Shown: piece after piece, positions 37,170 through 45,934 of the stretch
How the letters are laid out: every line of letters begins with the position of its first letter
Position numbering within the stretch: the stretch's first letter is position 1
Made by a program: the position numbers and the translations under genes
The notes under the pieces: model-generated
Database searches by the model: none
Told to the model about the DNA's origin: nothing
The model's input: only the letters and a program-made list of their open reading frames with translations
NCBI GenBank assembly: GCA_022824305.1
Contig: JAJEAD010000058.1
Span: forward strand, 1-56,587
Origin: Gammaproteobacteria bacterium
Lineage (GTDB): Bacteria; Pseudomonadota; Gammaproteobacteria; HK1
Reading direction: 5' to 3'
Length of the DNA stretch: 56,587 bases

Positions 37170-38354
37170 ATGCCGGACGACGCCGGGAACGCAGGCATGG
37201 CCGGGGACGCAGGCCCGGCACTGAGCGGCGCGCTCGCGGGCGCGCTGCGCGACGCCGTCGGGGACATCGCTTCCGCCTCCACCCTGCCGCCCGAGTGCTA
37301 CACCGGCGCCGACGTGCTGGCGCTCGAGGCCTCCGGCCTCCTGCGGCGAAGCTGGCTCGGCGTCGCCCGCGCCGACGAGTGGCGGGAACCGGGAGACTAC
37401 GCGGCCATGGAGCTTGCGGGCGCACCCGTGATCGTGCTCCGCGACGAGGAGCGCCGCTTGCGCGCGTTCGCGAACACCTGCCGGCACCGCGGCACCCGGC
37501 TCCTCGAAGGCCGCGGCAACGCGCAACGCATCCGCTGCCCCTTTCACGGCTGGACCTACGGCCTGGACGGAGGCTTGCGCGGCGCCACCCGCATGGGCGC
37601 GACGCGGAGCTTCCGCCGCGCCGACATGGGGCTCGTCGAGTTCAGGACGGCGGAACGCGGCGGCTTCGTCTTCGTCGCGCTGAGCGACGAGACGCCCGGC
37701 ATCGACGAGTGGCTCGGCGCCTTCGACGCGCTCCACGCCCCCTGGCGCCTCGACGAGCTGGTGACCACGCGGCGCCGCGAGCTCGAGGTCGAGTGCAACT
37801 GGAAGCTCTTCCTCGAGGTCTTCAACGAGTCCTACCACCTGGAGTACGTGCACGCCGCCACCTTCGGCGACATCTACCTCGAGCCGGAGCGGCCGGACGC
37901 GGTCGGCGGCTGCGTGCAGTCCTCCTTCAGCCCCACCGCGGGCACCGGCGGGCTCAAGGTGGACGAGCAGGGGCACGCGCTCCCCTTCATGCCGGGCCTC
38001 GGCCCCCGCGAGCGGGCGGGCACCCGCTACACCTGGGTCTTCCCGTCGCTCACCTTCGCCGCGGGCAGCGAGGCGCTCTGGGCCTACGCGGCGCGCGCCC
38101 TCGGCCCCACGCGCTGCCGGGTCACCCAGTGGGTGTGCTTCCCGGCGGAGACCGCCGCCGCCCCGGGCTTCGAGGCGAAGGCGGAGCGCTACTACGCCCG
38201 GATGGACGAGGCGCTCGCCGAGGACATCGCGGTGCTCGAGCGCCAGCAGCTCGGCATGGCGTCGCCCTTCGCCCGCGCGGGCCGGTGGTCCGACCTCGAG
38301 CAAGGGGCCGCCGCCTTCGCGGCGTGGTATGCGAAGCGGCTGCCGGGAGCCTGA
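37170..38354 (+). CDS. Rieske-type ring-hydroxylating oxygenase alpha subunit
   Basis: This 394-residue protein has a Rieske [2Fe-2S] domain with CRHRGTRLLEG and CPFHGWTYG (CxH...CxxH). The catalytic domain has mononuclear iron ligands in NESYHLEYVH and a later acidic residue. The overall layout matches the choline monooxygenase / aromatic dioxygenase alpha family. No reductase or ferredoxin gene is next to it, so the electron donor and substrate are unknown. ATG at 37170 is used; the ATG at 37197 is an alternative. It stands between the metzincin and the T2SS operon. Confidence 0.9.
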   Translation: MPDDAGNAGMAGDAGPALSGALAGALRDAVGDIASASTLPPECYTGADVLALEASGLLRRSWLGVARADEWREPGDYAAMELAGAPVIVLRDEERRLRAFANTCRHRGTRLLEGRGNAQRIRCPFHGWTYGLDGGLRGATRMGATRSFRRADMGLVEFRTAERGGFVFVALSDETPGIDEWLGAFDALHAPWRLDELVTTRRRELEVECNWKLFLEVFNESYHLEYVHAATFGDIYLEPERPDAVGGCVQSSFSPTAGTGGLKVDEQGHALPFMPGLGPRERAGTRYTWVFPSLTFAAGSEALWAYAARALGPTRCRVTQWVCFPAETAAAPGFEAKAERYYARMDEALAEDIAVLERQQLGMASPFARAGRWSDLEQGAAAFAAWYAKRLPGA

Positions 38355-38422
38355 GCGGGACCGGTTCTGATACCGTTGTTCCCCGCCCGCAGAGTCCGAT
38401 GCGAAGCGATGAAGAGCTGAAC

Positions 38423-40147
38423 ATGGCCGTCCACCGGGAATCGGAAGCGGGGCCGGGCGAGGGGCGCGCGGGGAGCGACGCCTTCGGCAAGCGCCTCGGC
38501 GAGCTGCTCGTGGAGCGCAACGACGTCTCCGCCGCGGACATCGAGAAGACGCTGCGCATCCAGGAATCGGTGGGCGGGCGCCTCGGCGCGCTGCTCGTGC
38601 GCACCGGCGCCATCTCCGAGGACCTGCTGCTCCGCCGCCTCGCCGAGCAGCAGGGGGCGCGCTACCTGCGCGGCGCCGACGAGCTGCCGGACAGCCTCGA
38701 CGTGTACCAGTTCATGTCGGAGTCCCCGATCAAGCTCGACTGGTTCCTCGACAACGCGGTCCTGATGTGGCGGCAGGGCGAGGACCTCCACTGCATCGCC
38801 CGCGACATCCAGGACCGCGCCCTCCTCGCGACGCTCGACTACTTCCACCCCGGCGAGCCCGTGACCTTCTGCCTCGCCGTCAACCACCAGATCGATCGCC
38901 TGATCGAGTTCGTGCGCAAGGAGCAGGCGATCGAGAGCCTCTACTCGGGCGAGAACGCCCGGCAGTTGCGCGAGATGGCGGAGGAAGCGCCGATCATCGA
39001 GCTGGTCAACAACCTGCTCTCCCAGGCCGTCGACGCCGCCGCCTCCGACGTCCACGTCGAGCCGGGCGAGGACCACTTCACGGTGCGCATGCGCGTCGAC
39101 GGCGTGCTGCACACCCGCCTCACCCAGCCCGTGGAGCGCTTCCCCGCCGTCGCGTCCCGCATCAAGCTCATCTCGGGAATCGACATCGCGGAACGCCGCC
39201 TGCCCCAGGACGGGCGCATCTCCACCCGGATCTCGGGACGGGAGCTGGACATCCGCGTGTCCACCGTGCCCGGCGCCTTCGGCGAGTCCATCGTGCTGCG
39301 CATGCTCGCCAAGGAGCGCGACGAGCTCGTGCTCGACAACCTCGGCATGGCGCCGGACCACCTCGCGCTCTTCCGGAGCTGGTTCCAGACGAGCAACGGC
39401 ATCGTGCTCGTGACCGGCCCCACCGGCTCGGGCAAGTCCACCACGCTGGCCGCCGCCCTCCAGGAGATCGACGACGGCATCAAGAAGATCATCACGGTGG
39501 AGGACCCGGTCGAGCACCAGATGCCGAGCATCACCCAGATCCAGACCCACGCCGAGATAGGCTTCACCTTCGCCCGGGCGCTGCGCGCGATCCTGCGCCA
39601 GGACCCCGACGTGATCATGATCGGCGAGATCCGCGACCTCGAGACCGCGGAGATCGCCATCCGCTCCGCCATGACCGGCCACATCGTGCTCTCCACCGTG
39701 CACACCAACGACGCGCTCTCGAGCTTCACGCGCCTCATCGACATGGGGGTGGAGCCCTTCCTCGTGGCGGCGCCGGTGCGCGGCGTGCAGGCCCAGCGCC
39801 TGGTGCGCAGGACCTGCGGGCGCTGCGCGCGGCCGGCCGACCCGCCCCCGCGGCTGCGCGAGCAGCTCGGCCGCCTCCCCCCGGAGCTCCTGGGGGATCG
39901 CTGGGTGGAGGCCCGGGGCTGCGACGCCTGCCGCCACACCGGGTACAGCGGCCGCACCGGCATCTACGAGCTGGTGCCGGTGTCGGGCGAGCTGCAGGAC
40001 CTCATCGTCGGCGGGGCGCGCCTCGGCGACCTCCGGCGCCTCGCGCAGACGCAGGGGCACCGCACCCTGCTGCAGGACGGTCTCATCAAGGCCTCCCACG
40101 GGCACACCACGCTCGAGGAGGTGACGCGCCTGACCCTGGAGGAGTGA
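38423..40147 (+). CDS. gspE: Type II secretion ATPase GspE
   Basis: This 574-residue cytoplasmic ATPase drives pseudopilus assembly. The N-terminal N1E-like domain (GKRLGELLVERNDVSAADIE) binds GspL. Walker A is GPTGSGKSTT, the Asp box and Walker B lie in RQDPDVIMIGEIRD, and a His box is in STVHTNDA. The C-terminal Cys4 zinc site (CGRC ... CDAC) is typical of GspE. The start is set at ATG 38423 after GAAGAG; an in-frame ATG at 38399 would add eight residues. It is the first gene of the gsp operon. Confidence 0.96.
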   Translation: MAVHRESEAGPGEGRAGSDAFGKRLGELLVERNDVSAADIEKTLRIQESVGGRLGALLVRTGAISEDLLLRRLAEQQGARYLRGADELPDSLDVYQFMSESPIKLDWFLDNAVLMWRQGEDLHCIARDIQDRALLATLDYFHPGEPVTFCLAVNHQIDRLIEFVRKEQAIESLYSGENARQLREMAEEAPIIELVNNLLSQAVDAAASDVHVEPGEDHFTVRMRVDGVLHTRLTQPVERFPAVASRIKLISGIDIAERRLPQDGRISTRISGRELDIRVSTVPGAFGESIVLRMLAKERDELVLDNLGMAPDHLALFRSWFQTSNGIVLVTGPTGSGKSTTLAAALQEIDDGIKKIITVEDPVEHQMPSITQIQTHAEIGFTFARALRAILRQDPDVIMIGEIRDLETAEIAIRSAMTGHIVLSTVHTNDALSSFTRLIDMGVEPFLVAAPVRGVQAQRLVRRTCGRCARPADPPPRLREQLGRLPPELLGDRWVEARGCDACRHTGYSGRTGIYELVPVSGELQDLIVGGARLGDLRRLAQTQGHRTLLQDGLIKASHGHTTLEEVTRLTLEE

Positions 40148-40153
40148 GGCGGG

Positions 40154-41350
40154 GTGCCGGAGTACGAGTACGAGGTCGTCGACGCCGAGGGCCGCCTCTC
40201 CAAGGGGCGGGCGGAGGCGGCTTCCGTCACCGACCTCGTGCGCGGCCTGAGCGCCGAAGGCCACAGCGTGGTCGAGGTGAGCGAGAGCCGCGAGGCCCGC
40301 CGCGCGCTCCTTCGCCGCCGCCTCCGCCCCCGGGAGCGGGTGGTGGCCTTCCACGAGCTCGCGACCCTGCTCGAGTCCGGCGTCTCGCTCAGCGACGCGG
40401 TGCACGCGCAGGCGAGCGGCAGCCACCACCCCGAGCTCGCCGCCGCCTTCCAGTCCATCTCCCGGGCGCTGCTGCGCGGGCAGAGCCTGGGAGAGGCGCT
40501 CCGCGGCGCCGGGCTCGAGCTGCCCCACTACGTCCACCACCTGGTCGAGGCGGGCGAGCTGAGCGGCCGCCTCGCCGAGGCGTTGCGCCAGGCCGTGGAG
40601 CAGATGCAGTACGACGAGCGCATGGCCTCGGAGATGCGAAGCGCGCTCCTCTACCCCGCGATCCTCATCGCCTCCGGTTTCGCGGCGGTGCTCCTGGTCT
40701 TCGTCTTCGTCATCCCGCAGTTCTCCAACCTGCTCGACGAGGCCGAAGCGCTGCCGCTGCTCGCCGAGGTGGTGCTGCGCGTCGGCGTGTGGTTCAACGC
40801 GAACGTCTGGCTCCTCGCCGGCGCGCTGGCCGCCGCCGTCGCCGTCGCCGCCGCCCTCTCGCGGCAGCCGGCCGTGCGCCAGCGCACCCGCGATGCGCTC
40901 GCCACGCTGCCGGTGCTGGGGGACTGGCTCGGCGAGGTCGACACCGCGAAGTGGGCCTCGGTGATGAGCGCGATGCTCACCAGCCGGGTGAGCCTCATGG
41001 ACGCGCTCCGCCTCGCCTCGCGCGGAGTGCGCCTCTCGCGGCGCCGGGAGACGCTGGAGCAGGCGATCGGCGACGTGCGCGGCGGCGCCTCGCTCTCCGC
41101 CGCGCTCGAGAAGCGCCGGGCGCTCTCGCCCACCGGCTACAACCTGCTCCGGGTCGGCGAGCAGTCGGGGCAGCTCGCGCAGATGCTGCGCGCGCTCGCC
41201 ACCCTCTACGAGGAGAACGGGACGCGGCGCATGAAGCGCTTCCTCACCCTGATCGAGCCCCTCGCCGTGTTGTTGATCGGGGCATTCCTCGGGGTCATCA
41301 TGATTGGAATCATCCTGGCGATCACCAGTGTCAACGACATCGCGATCTGA
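40154..41350 (+). CDS. gspF: Type II secretion inner-membrane protein GspF
   Basis: This 398-residue platform protein has two T2SSF cytoplasmic repeats (about residues 65-190 and 270-390) and three membrane helices. Signature stretches are FHELATLLESGVSLSDAV and YNLLRVGEQSGQLAQML. The GTG at 40154 lies six bases after the gspE stop. It forms the base on which the ATPase acts. Confidence 0.95.
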   Translation: MPEYEYEVVDAEGRLSKGRAEAASVTDLVRGLSAEGHSVVEVSESREARRALLRRRLRPRERVVAFHELATLLESGVSLSDAVHAQASGSHHPELAAAFQSISRALLRGQSLGEALRGAGLELPHYVHHLVEAGELSGRLAEALRQAVEQMQYDERMASEMRSALLYPAILIASGFAAVLLVFVFVIPQFSNLLDEAEALPLLAEVVLRVGVWFNANVWLLAGALAAAVAVAAALSRQPAVRQRTRDALATLPVLGDWLGEVDTAKWASVMSAMLTSRVSLMDALRLASRGVRLSRRRETLEQAIGDVRGGASLSAALEKRRALSPTGYNLLRVGEQSGQLAQMLRALATLYEENGTRRMKRFLTLIEPLAVLLIGAFLGVIMIGIILAITSVNDIAI

Positions 41351-41489
41351 GCGTTCGCCCGGACGCCGCCTCTCCGGATCGAAGCCCTCGATGACCACCT
41401 GCTTCTCGTGGATTCCCGCCCCTGCGGGACACAGGGCAGGTGGTGGCCGGGGCGGTCGCAGTCAGCCTTGCCCACGCGGGAATCGAGGC

Positions 41490-42014
41490 GTGGTTCGGGC
41501 TGCCCGGCGCCGCGGCCCTCCTTTTCCGGGTAACGCCCGCCCGGACATCGAAGGCCGGGAGGAGCGCAGCGCAAGGCCGCCACGGGCGCGTGCGGCGGGG
41601 CAGGCCGGCTTCACCCTGATCGAGCTGATGGTCGTGCTCGTCATCCTCGGGCTGCTCGCGGGGCTGGTGGGCCCGAGGCTCTTCGGCCGGGTCGACGCCT
41701 CCAAGGTGCAGACGGCGGAGACGCAGATAAAGATGTTCCGCGGCGCCCTTCAGGCCTACCGGCTCGACGTCGGGCGCTACCCCTCCACCTCGGAAGGGCT
41801 CGCCGCCCTGATCCGTGCCCCGGCCGAATCGACCGAGTTCTGGAACGGGCCCTACCTCGAGGACGAGGTGCCGCCGGACCCGTGGAACACGCCCTACCTG
41901 TATGAGCATCCGGCCGACAACCTCCAGGGCTTCGCGCTCTACTCCCTCGGCGCCGATTCCGAACGAGGAGGCGAAGGCGTCGACGCCGAGGTCGGCTACC
42001 TCCCGGTAGAATAG
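41490..42014 (+). CDS. gspG: Major pseudopilin GspG
   Basis: This 174-residue prepilin has the class III cleavage motif QAG/FTLIELMVVLVIL. The globular part ends with the calcium-binding-type loop and GspG signatures YPSTSEGLAAL, PPDPWNTPYLYEHP and FALYSLGADSERGGEG. The start is uncertain: the nearest plausible codon, GTG 41490, gives an unusually long basic leader of about 40 residues, and no ATG, GTG or TTG lies closer to the cleavage site. The gap after gspF (139 bp) is large for this operon. Confidence 0.92.
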   Translation: MVRAARRRGPPFPGNARPDIEGREERSARPPRARAAGQAGFTLIELMVVLVILGLLAGLVGPRLFGRVDASKVQTAETQIKMFRGALQAYRLDVGRYPSTSEGLAALIRAPAESTEFWNGPYLEDEVPPDPWNTPYLYEHPADNLQGFALYSLGADSERGGEGVDAEVGYLPVE

Positions 42015-42096
42015 GCCGACGGTGGGACCGGAACCGGGCAGCGCATCGTCCCGGCCTCTCGCCCGGGAGACGGCGGCTCGCGAGGAAGTTGAGGTC

Positions 42097-42732
42097 ATGG
42101 CGGTTGCGGCGGAGCGGCAGGGCGCGGCGGATCGGCGGGAGCTGTGCATCTCCATGCCCGACGGGGGCGCGCTGATCGGCCTCGACGCGCTGCAGGGAAT
42201 GTGGACCGAAGCGCAGTACCTGCGGCTCACCGAGCACACGAAGCGCCTGATCGAGTTCACGGACGGACGACTGGAGGTTCTTCCCATGCCGACGGATCGG
42301 CACCAGGTCGTATTGGGTTTCCTTCTCTTCGCGCTGGATCCCTTCATACGGCAACGAGGCGGCACGGTGCTCTTCTCGGGCCTGCGCCTGCGCATTCGCG
42401 AGGACAAGTTCCGCGAGCCGGACCTGCTGCTCCTGCGCGACGCGAAGGATGCCCGCCGGCGCAACGACTACTGGCGCGGCGCGGACTGGGTGGCGGAAGT
42501 GGTCAGCCCCGACAACCCGGAACGGGACACGGTGACCAAGCGCCGGGACTACGCCGAGGCGCGCATCCCCGAGTACTGGATCGTCAATCCCGTCGACGAG
42601 ACGGTGACGGTGCTCGTGCTCGATGGCGACGCCTACGCCGAGCACGGCGTGTTCCGGAGAGGAGAGCGAGCGAGGTCGTCGTGCCTGGACGGCTTCTCGG
42701 TGAGCGTCGCCCGGGTCTTCGACGCCGCGTGA
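42097..42732 (+). CDS. Uma2-family (DUF820) protein inserted in gsp operon
   Basis: This 211-residue Uma2 protein has TDGRLEVLPMPTDRHQ, FREPDLLLLRD, WVAEVVSPDNPERD and IPEYWIVNP, the conserved core with PD-(D/E)XK-like acidic residues. It lacks the coiled-coil tail of the copy at 13314-14063. It lies between gspG and gspH on the same strand and has no known T2SS role. ATG 42097 follows GAGGAAGTTGAGG. Uma2 genes spread widely in some genomes; here one seems to have landed inside an operon without breaking it. Confidence 0.87.
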   Translation: MAVAAERQGAADRRELCISMPDGGALIGLDALQGMWTEAQYLRLTEHTKRLIEFTDGRLEVLPMPTDRHQVVLGFLLFALDPFIRQRGGTVLFSGLRLRIREDKFREPDLLLLRDAKDARRRNDYWRGADWVAEVVSPDNPERDTVTKRRDYAEARIPEYWIVNPVDETVTVLVLDGDAYAEHGVFRRGERARSSCLDGFSVSVARVFDAA

Positions 42733-42871
42733 AAGGGGCGGGACTGATGTGCGTATCGGCCGCTCACATGGAATGTGCACGTACACCGACGGGCGGAATG
42801 CTCCACTTGCCGGGCGCGCCCGGGCGCTTTCCGGCGCCGGCCGGAGCGCAGTGCGTGAAAGGAGGGATCCA

Positions 42872-43042
42872 GTGTCTCCGGAGCTGATCGCGATCATTGC
42901 GGTGGGTGTCTCCGTGCTCGCCTTCCTCGGACGTCTCAGCGTGAGGCTCACCGCCGTCGAGAAGGAGACCGCTCGCCTGAGCGGCCTCCTGGAAGGGCTC
43001 GGGCTGGCCGGCCGGCTGCCGCAGGGAGAGCGGCCACCATAG
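42872..43042 (+). CDS. Small one-helix coiled-coil membrane protein
   Basis: This is a 56-residue protein: an N-terminal membrane helix (ELIAIIAVGVSVLAFLGRL), then a short coiled coil (LTAVEKETARLSGLLEGL). The GTG at 42872 has a near-perfect AAGGAGGG site. It resembles in plan the three tandem coiled-coil proteins at 47.6-48.7 kb. The role is unknown. Confidence 0.65.
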   Translation: MSPELIAIIAVGVSVLAFLGRLSVRLTAVEKETARLSGLLEGLGLAGRLPQGERPP

Positions 43043-43178
43043 CGCGGTCCTCGTCCTGAGTGGACGAGGCGCCGCACGCATCCCCATGATGGCGGCAGGA
43101 GTTCCCCGTGGAGCCGGCGTCGAAGGAGGCTGCGCCCACGAGAATCCGGTTGGCGTTGCGAGCTCGGGAGTGCGGAGG

Positions 43179-43685
43179 ATGGCCGGGACGCCTCGCGCAT
43201 CGTGGGGCTTTACGCTGCTCGAGCTGCTCGTCGTGCTCGCGCTCGTGGGGCTCGTCGCCGCGATCGCGTTCCCGAACCTGGAGCGGCTCTACGGCTCCGT
43301 CACCCGGGAGACCGAGCGCGACCACATCCTCGATCAGTTCACCGGCCTGGGCCTGCGGGCGATGCGCCAGGGCCGGAACTTCGTGGTCTTCGGGGAGGGC
43401 GCTCCCGCCGCTTCCGGCCTGCCTGGTCCCGAGCAGATCGGCGCCACGCTCACGGCGGAGGACCTGGCAAGCACCGCGGGGGACATCGCGTCGGCGCCCC
43501 TTGCCGGGTTCACGTCCTACTCGATCGACCTGCCGGAAGGCTGGGAGATCCTCCTCGATCCGCCCCTCGTCGTCCGCGCGACCGGGGTGTGCCTCGGCGC
43601 CTCGCTCACCCTGCGCTACCAGGGCGAGGCGGAGCCGCGGATCGATCTGACGGCGCCCTACTGCCGGGTCTCCCCCGATGCCTGA
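43179..43685 (+). CDS. gspH: Minor pseudopilin GspH
   Basis: This 168-residue prepilin has cleavage motif SWG/FTLLELLVVLAL, a long N-terminal hydrophobic helix and a beta-rich C-terminus with the late pair VCLGAS...PYC. Position after gspG and before gspI fits GspH, which sits near the pseudopilus tip. ATG 43179 directly follows a GGAGG. Its end overlaps gspI by 8 bp. Confidence 0.88.
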   Translation: MAGTPRASWGFTLLELLVVLALVGLVAAIAFPNLERLYGSVTRETERDHILDQFTGLGLRAMRQGRNFVVFGEGAPAASGLPGPEQIGATLTAEDLASTAGDIASAPLAGFTSYSIDLPEGWEILLDPPLVVRATGVCLGASLTLRYQGEAEPRIDLTAPYCRVSPDA

Positions 43686-44121
43686 CCGCCACCTCACCCC
43701 GTCCCCCGCCGCCCGGCGCGAGCGGGGCTTCACGCTGCTGGAGACGATGGTTGCGCTGGTGATCTTCTCGGCGGCGGCGATGGCGCTCTACGGGCTCCTC
43801 AACACCAACCTGATCGCGCTCGCCCGGGCTCACGACGTCTCGCGCCAGGCGCCGGCCGTGCGCCAGGTCATCGAGCACCTCTCCTCGGTCAACCCGCGGG
43901 AGGAGGCGGCAGGAAGCATCGAGCTCGACGGCGTGCAGGTCTCCTGGACGGCGACGCTGGTGGAGCCCGTCCGCCAGAGCCAGAGCGTCACCGGAGCCCT
44001 CGGTCACTACGAGATCGGCCTCTACGAGCTCGAGTTCACGATGCGCGCCGGAGAGCGCTCGCTCGGCGCCTGGCGCCTGCGCACGGTCGGATACGAGAAG
44101 GTGCGGGAGCCCGCCTTCTGA
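43678..44121 (+). CDS. gspI: Minor pseudopilin GspI
   Basis: This 147-residue prepilin has cleavage motif ERG/FTLLETMVALVIF, typical of GspI. The remaining globular domain is small. It starts inside gspH and its stop overlaps the gspJ start by one base. It forms the tip complex with GspJ and GspK. Confidence 0.9.
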   Translation: MPDRHLTPSPAARRERGFTLLETMVALVIFSAAAMALYGLLNTNLIALARAHDVSRQAPAVRQVIEHLSSVNPREEAAGSIELDGVQVSWTATLVEPVRQSQSVTGALGHYEIGLYELEFTMRAGERSLGAWRLRTVGYEKVREPAF

Positions 44122-44780
44122 TGTCCTCCCGCCGCATCGCCCGGCGTCCGCCGCCGGAAGCGGGAACGGGGGCCGCACGGCCCGCGGCGCCCGCACCGCT
44201 CCCCCGCGCCGCCCTCGGCCTCACCCTCATCGAGATGCTCGTGGTCCTCGTGCTGGTGTCGCTGCTCGGGACCCTGCTCATCCAGGGGTCCGGGTTCTTC
44301 CTCGGGAAGTTCGCCACCGTGCAGCGCGTGCACCGGGAGGCCTCCCTCGACGAGCTCCGCCAGCACTGGTTCGTCTCCACCCTCCAGGCCATGGTGCCCT
44401 CCAAGCTCGAGGTGCGGCGCTTCGCGGGCGACGCGTCGTCCTTCGAGGGCGTCACCCTGCAGGCGCTCCGCGCGCGCTCCGGCGACCCGGTCCGGGTCCG
44501 CTGGTCCATCGACGCCGACGGCGAGGGCGGAGCGAGTGTCGTCCGCTACCAGGAGGAGGACGCCCCGCCCTGGACGGTGCTCCACGCCGAGGAGGGCGCG
44601 CTCGCCTTCCAGTACGCCGGCGCCGACCGCGAGTGGCGCGAGCGCTGGCCGGTGGCCGAGGACGCCCGGGAGCGCATTCCCCGCGCGGTGCGCCTCGTCT
44701 CCGCCGGCGGGCGCCCGCTGTGGATGGCGCGCCTCGCCCTCTTCCCCGAGCCGGTGCCCAACTACCGGGAGGAGTTTTGA
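44121..44780 (+). CDS. gspJ: Minor pseudopilin GspJ
   Basis: This 219-residue prepilin has a long proline/arginine-rich leader before ALG/LTLIEMLVVLVLV. Leu replaces the usual Phe at +1, which is tolerated in some prepilins. The globular domain includes VRWSIDADGEGGASVVRY and a final PRAVRLV strand typical of GspJ. It is in the tight H-I-J-K overlap chain. Confidence 0.87.
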   Translation: MSSRRIARRPPPEAGTGAARPAAPAPLPRAALGLTLIEMLVVLVLVSLLGTLLIQGSGFFLGKFATVQRVHREASLDELRQHWFVSTLQAMVPSKLEVRRFAGDASSFEGVTLQALRARSGDPVRVRWSIDADGEGGASVVRYQEEDAPPWTVLHAEEGALAFQYAGADREWRERWPVAEDARERIPRAVRLVSAGGRPLWMARLALFPEPVPNYREEF

Positions 44781-45934
44781 GCCCCTCGCGCGCCACAGGA
44801 GGCTTCGCCGGCCGGCCGCGCCTGCGATCGCGCCGCACCGGGGCCGGCCTCCCCCGCGACGCGGGGGGCTCCGCACCGGCGCCGCGGCGGCGATCCCGCC
44901 CCGCCCGCAAGTCAGGTGGCTTCGTCCTCGTGGCGACGCTCTGGGCGCTTGCGGCGCTCGCGGTGCTCGCCGCCTACATCGACGGCGTCGTCGCCTCGGA
45001 CCTCCGCCACGCCTTGGAGGCGAAGCGGGCGCTCGAAGCGGAGCTCGGCCGCCGCAGCACCGAGGCGACGCTGGTCTACCTGCTCTCCACCGGCCGCATG
45101 AACCACCGCGCCCTCATCCTGGAGGAGGAGCAGCGCTTCGCCGACTCCCTGCCGGAGGGCCAGTACCTGCCCGACCACGGCGACGGCGAGCTGCGCCTGA
45201 CCGGCGCCGCCTACGCCGGCCCCGACGGCATCCGCTTCTCCGTGCAGGACGAGGGCGGCCTCGTCTCCGTCAACGCGCCCCGCTACCCGCCCTTCTCCGC
45301 GCTCCTCCGCCACGTCGGCGTCGCGGACTCCGAGGTCGAGGGCATCGTGGCCCGGGTCGAGGACTTCATCGACTCCGACGACGCGCTCAGCCTCAACGGC
45401 GCCGAGCGCTACGACTACCTCCAGCGGGGCGAGGCGCCGCCGCTCAACTGGATCATGGCGAGCCCCGACGAGCTGCGCCGGGTGCTCGGGATGGAGCGCC
45501 TCCTCGGCCCCGCCCGGTGGGAGCGCCTGCGGCCCCTGCTCACCATGCGCCCGGTGTACAGTTACAACTTCAATACCATGCGGCCCGAGCTCATGGCCGC
45601 CCTCCTCGGTCTCGACGAGGCGGGCGTGCAGAGGATGCTCGAGGAACGGGAGAGAGGTCCCCTGTGGCGCCTGACCCGCATCGCGTTGCTGAGCGGGGTG
45701 CACCTGAACGTCGACGAGCTGGAGCTGGCCCTGTTCCCCTCGAGCTTCATGCGCATCGCCGTCTGGCACGAGAGCGAGGGCTCGCGCCTCCTCTCGGGTA
45801 TCGTCCTCACCCCCTTCGGCGACTCGGCGCCCTGGCGCAAGGACTACCGCTACTCCGAATTCATCGCCGCCGCGAGCGGTGCGGGAACGCCTCGTGAGCC
45901 TCTCCTCCCCTCTCCGACGCCTCTTCTTCAATAG
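44777..45934 (+). CDS. gspK: Minor pseudopilin GspK
   Basis: This is a 385-residue protein, the largest minor pseudopilin. The N-terminal helix is SGG/FVLVATLWALAALAVL, without the usual Glu5, as is normal for GspK. The helical SAM-like region includes VEDFIDSDDALSLNGAERYDY, and the C-terminal part resembles GspK. The start is TTG 44777, overlapping the gspJ stop in TTGA with GGGAGGAG upstream. GspK caps the pseudopilus. Confidence 0.88.
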   Translation: MSPSRATGGFAGRPRLRSRRTGAGLPRDAGGSAPAPRRRSRPARKSGGFVLVATLWALAALAVLAAYIDGVVASDLRHALEAKRALEAELGRRSTEATLVYLLSTGRMNHRALILEEEQRFADSLPEGQYLPDHGDGELRLTGAAYAGPDGIRFSVQDEGGLVSVNAPRYPPFSALLRHVGVADSEVEGIVARVEDFIDSDDALSLNGAERYDYLQRGEAPPLNWIMASPDELRRVLGMERLLGPARWERLRPLLTMRPVYSYNFNTMRPELMAALLGLDEAGVQRMLEERERGPLWRLTRIALLSGVHLNVDELELALFPSSFMRIAVWHESEGSRLLSGIVLTPFGDSAPWRKDYRYSEFIAAASGAGTPREPLLPSPTPLLQ

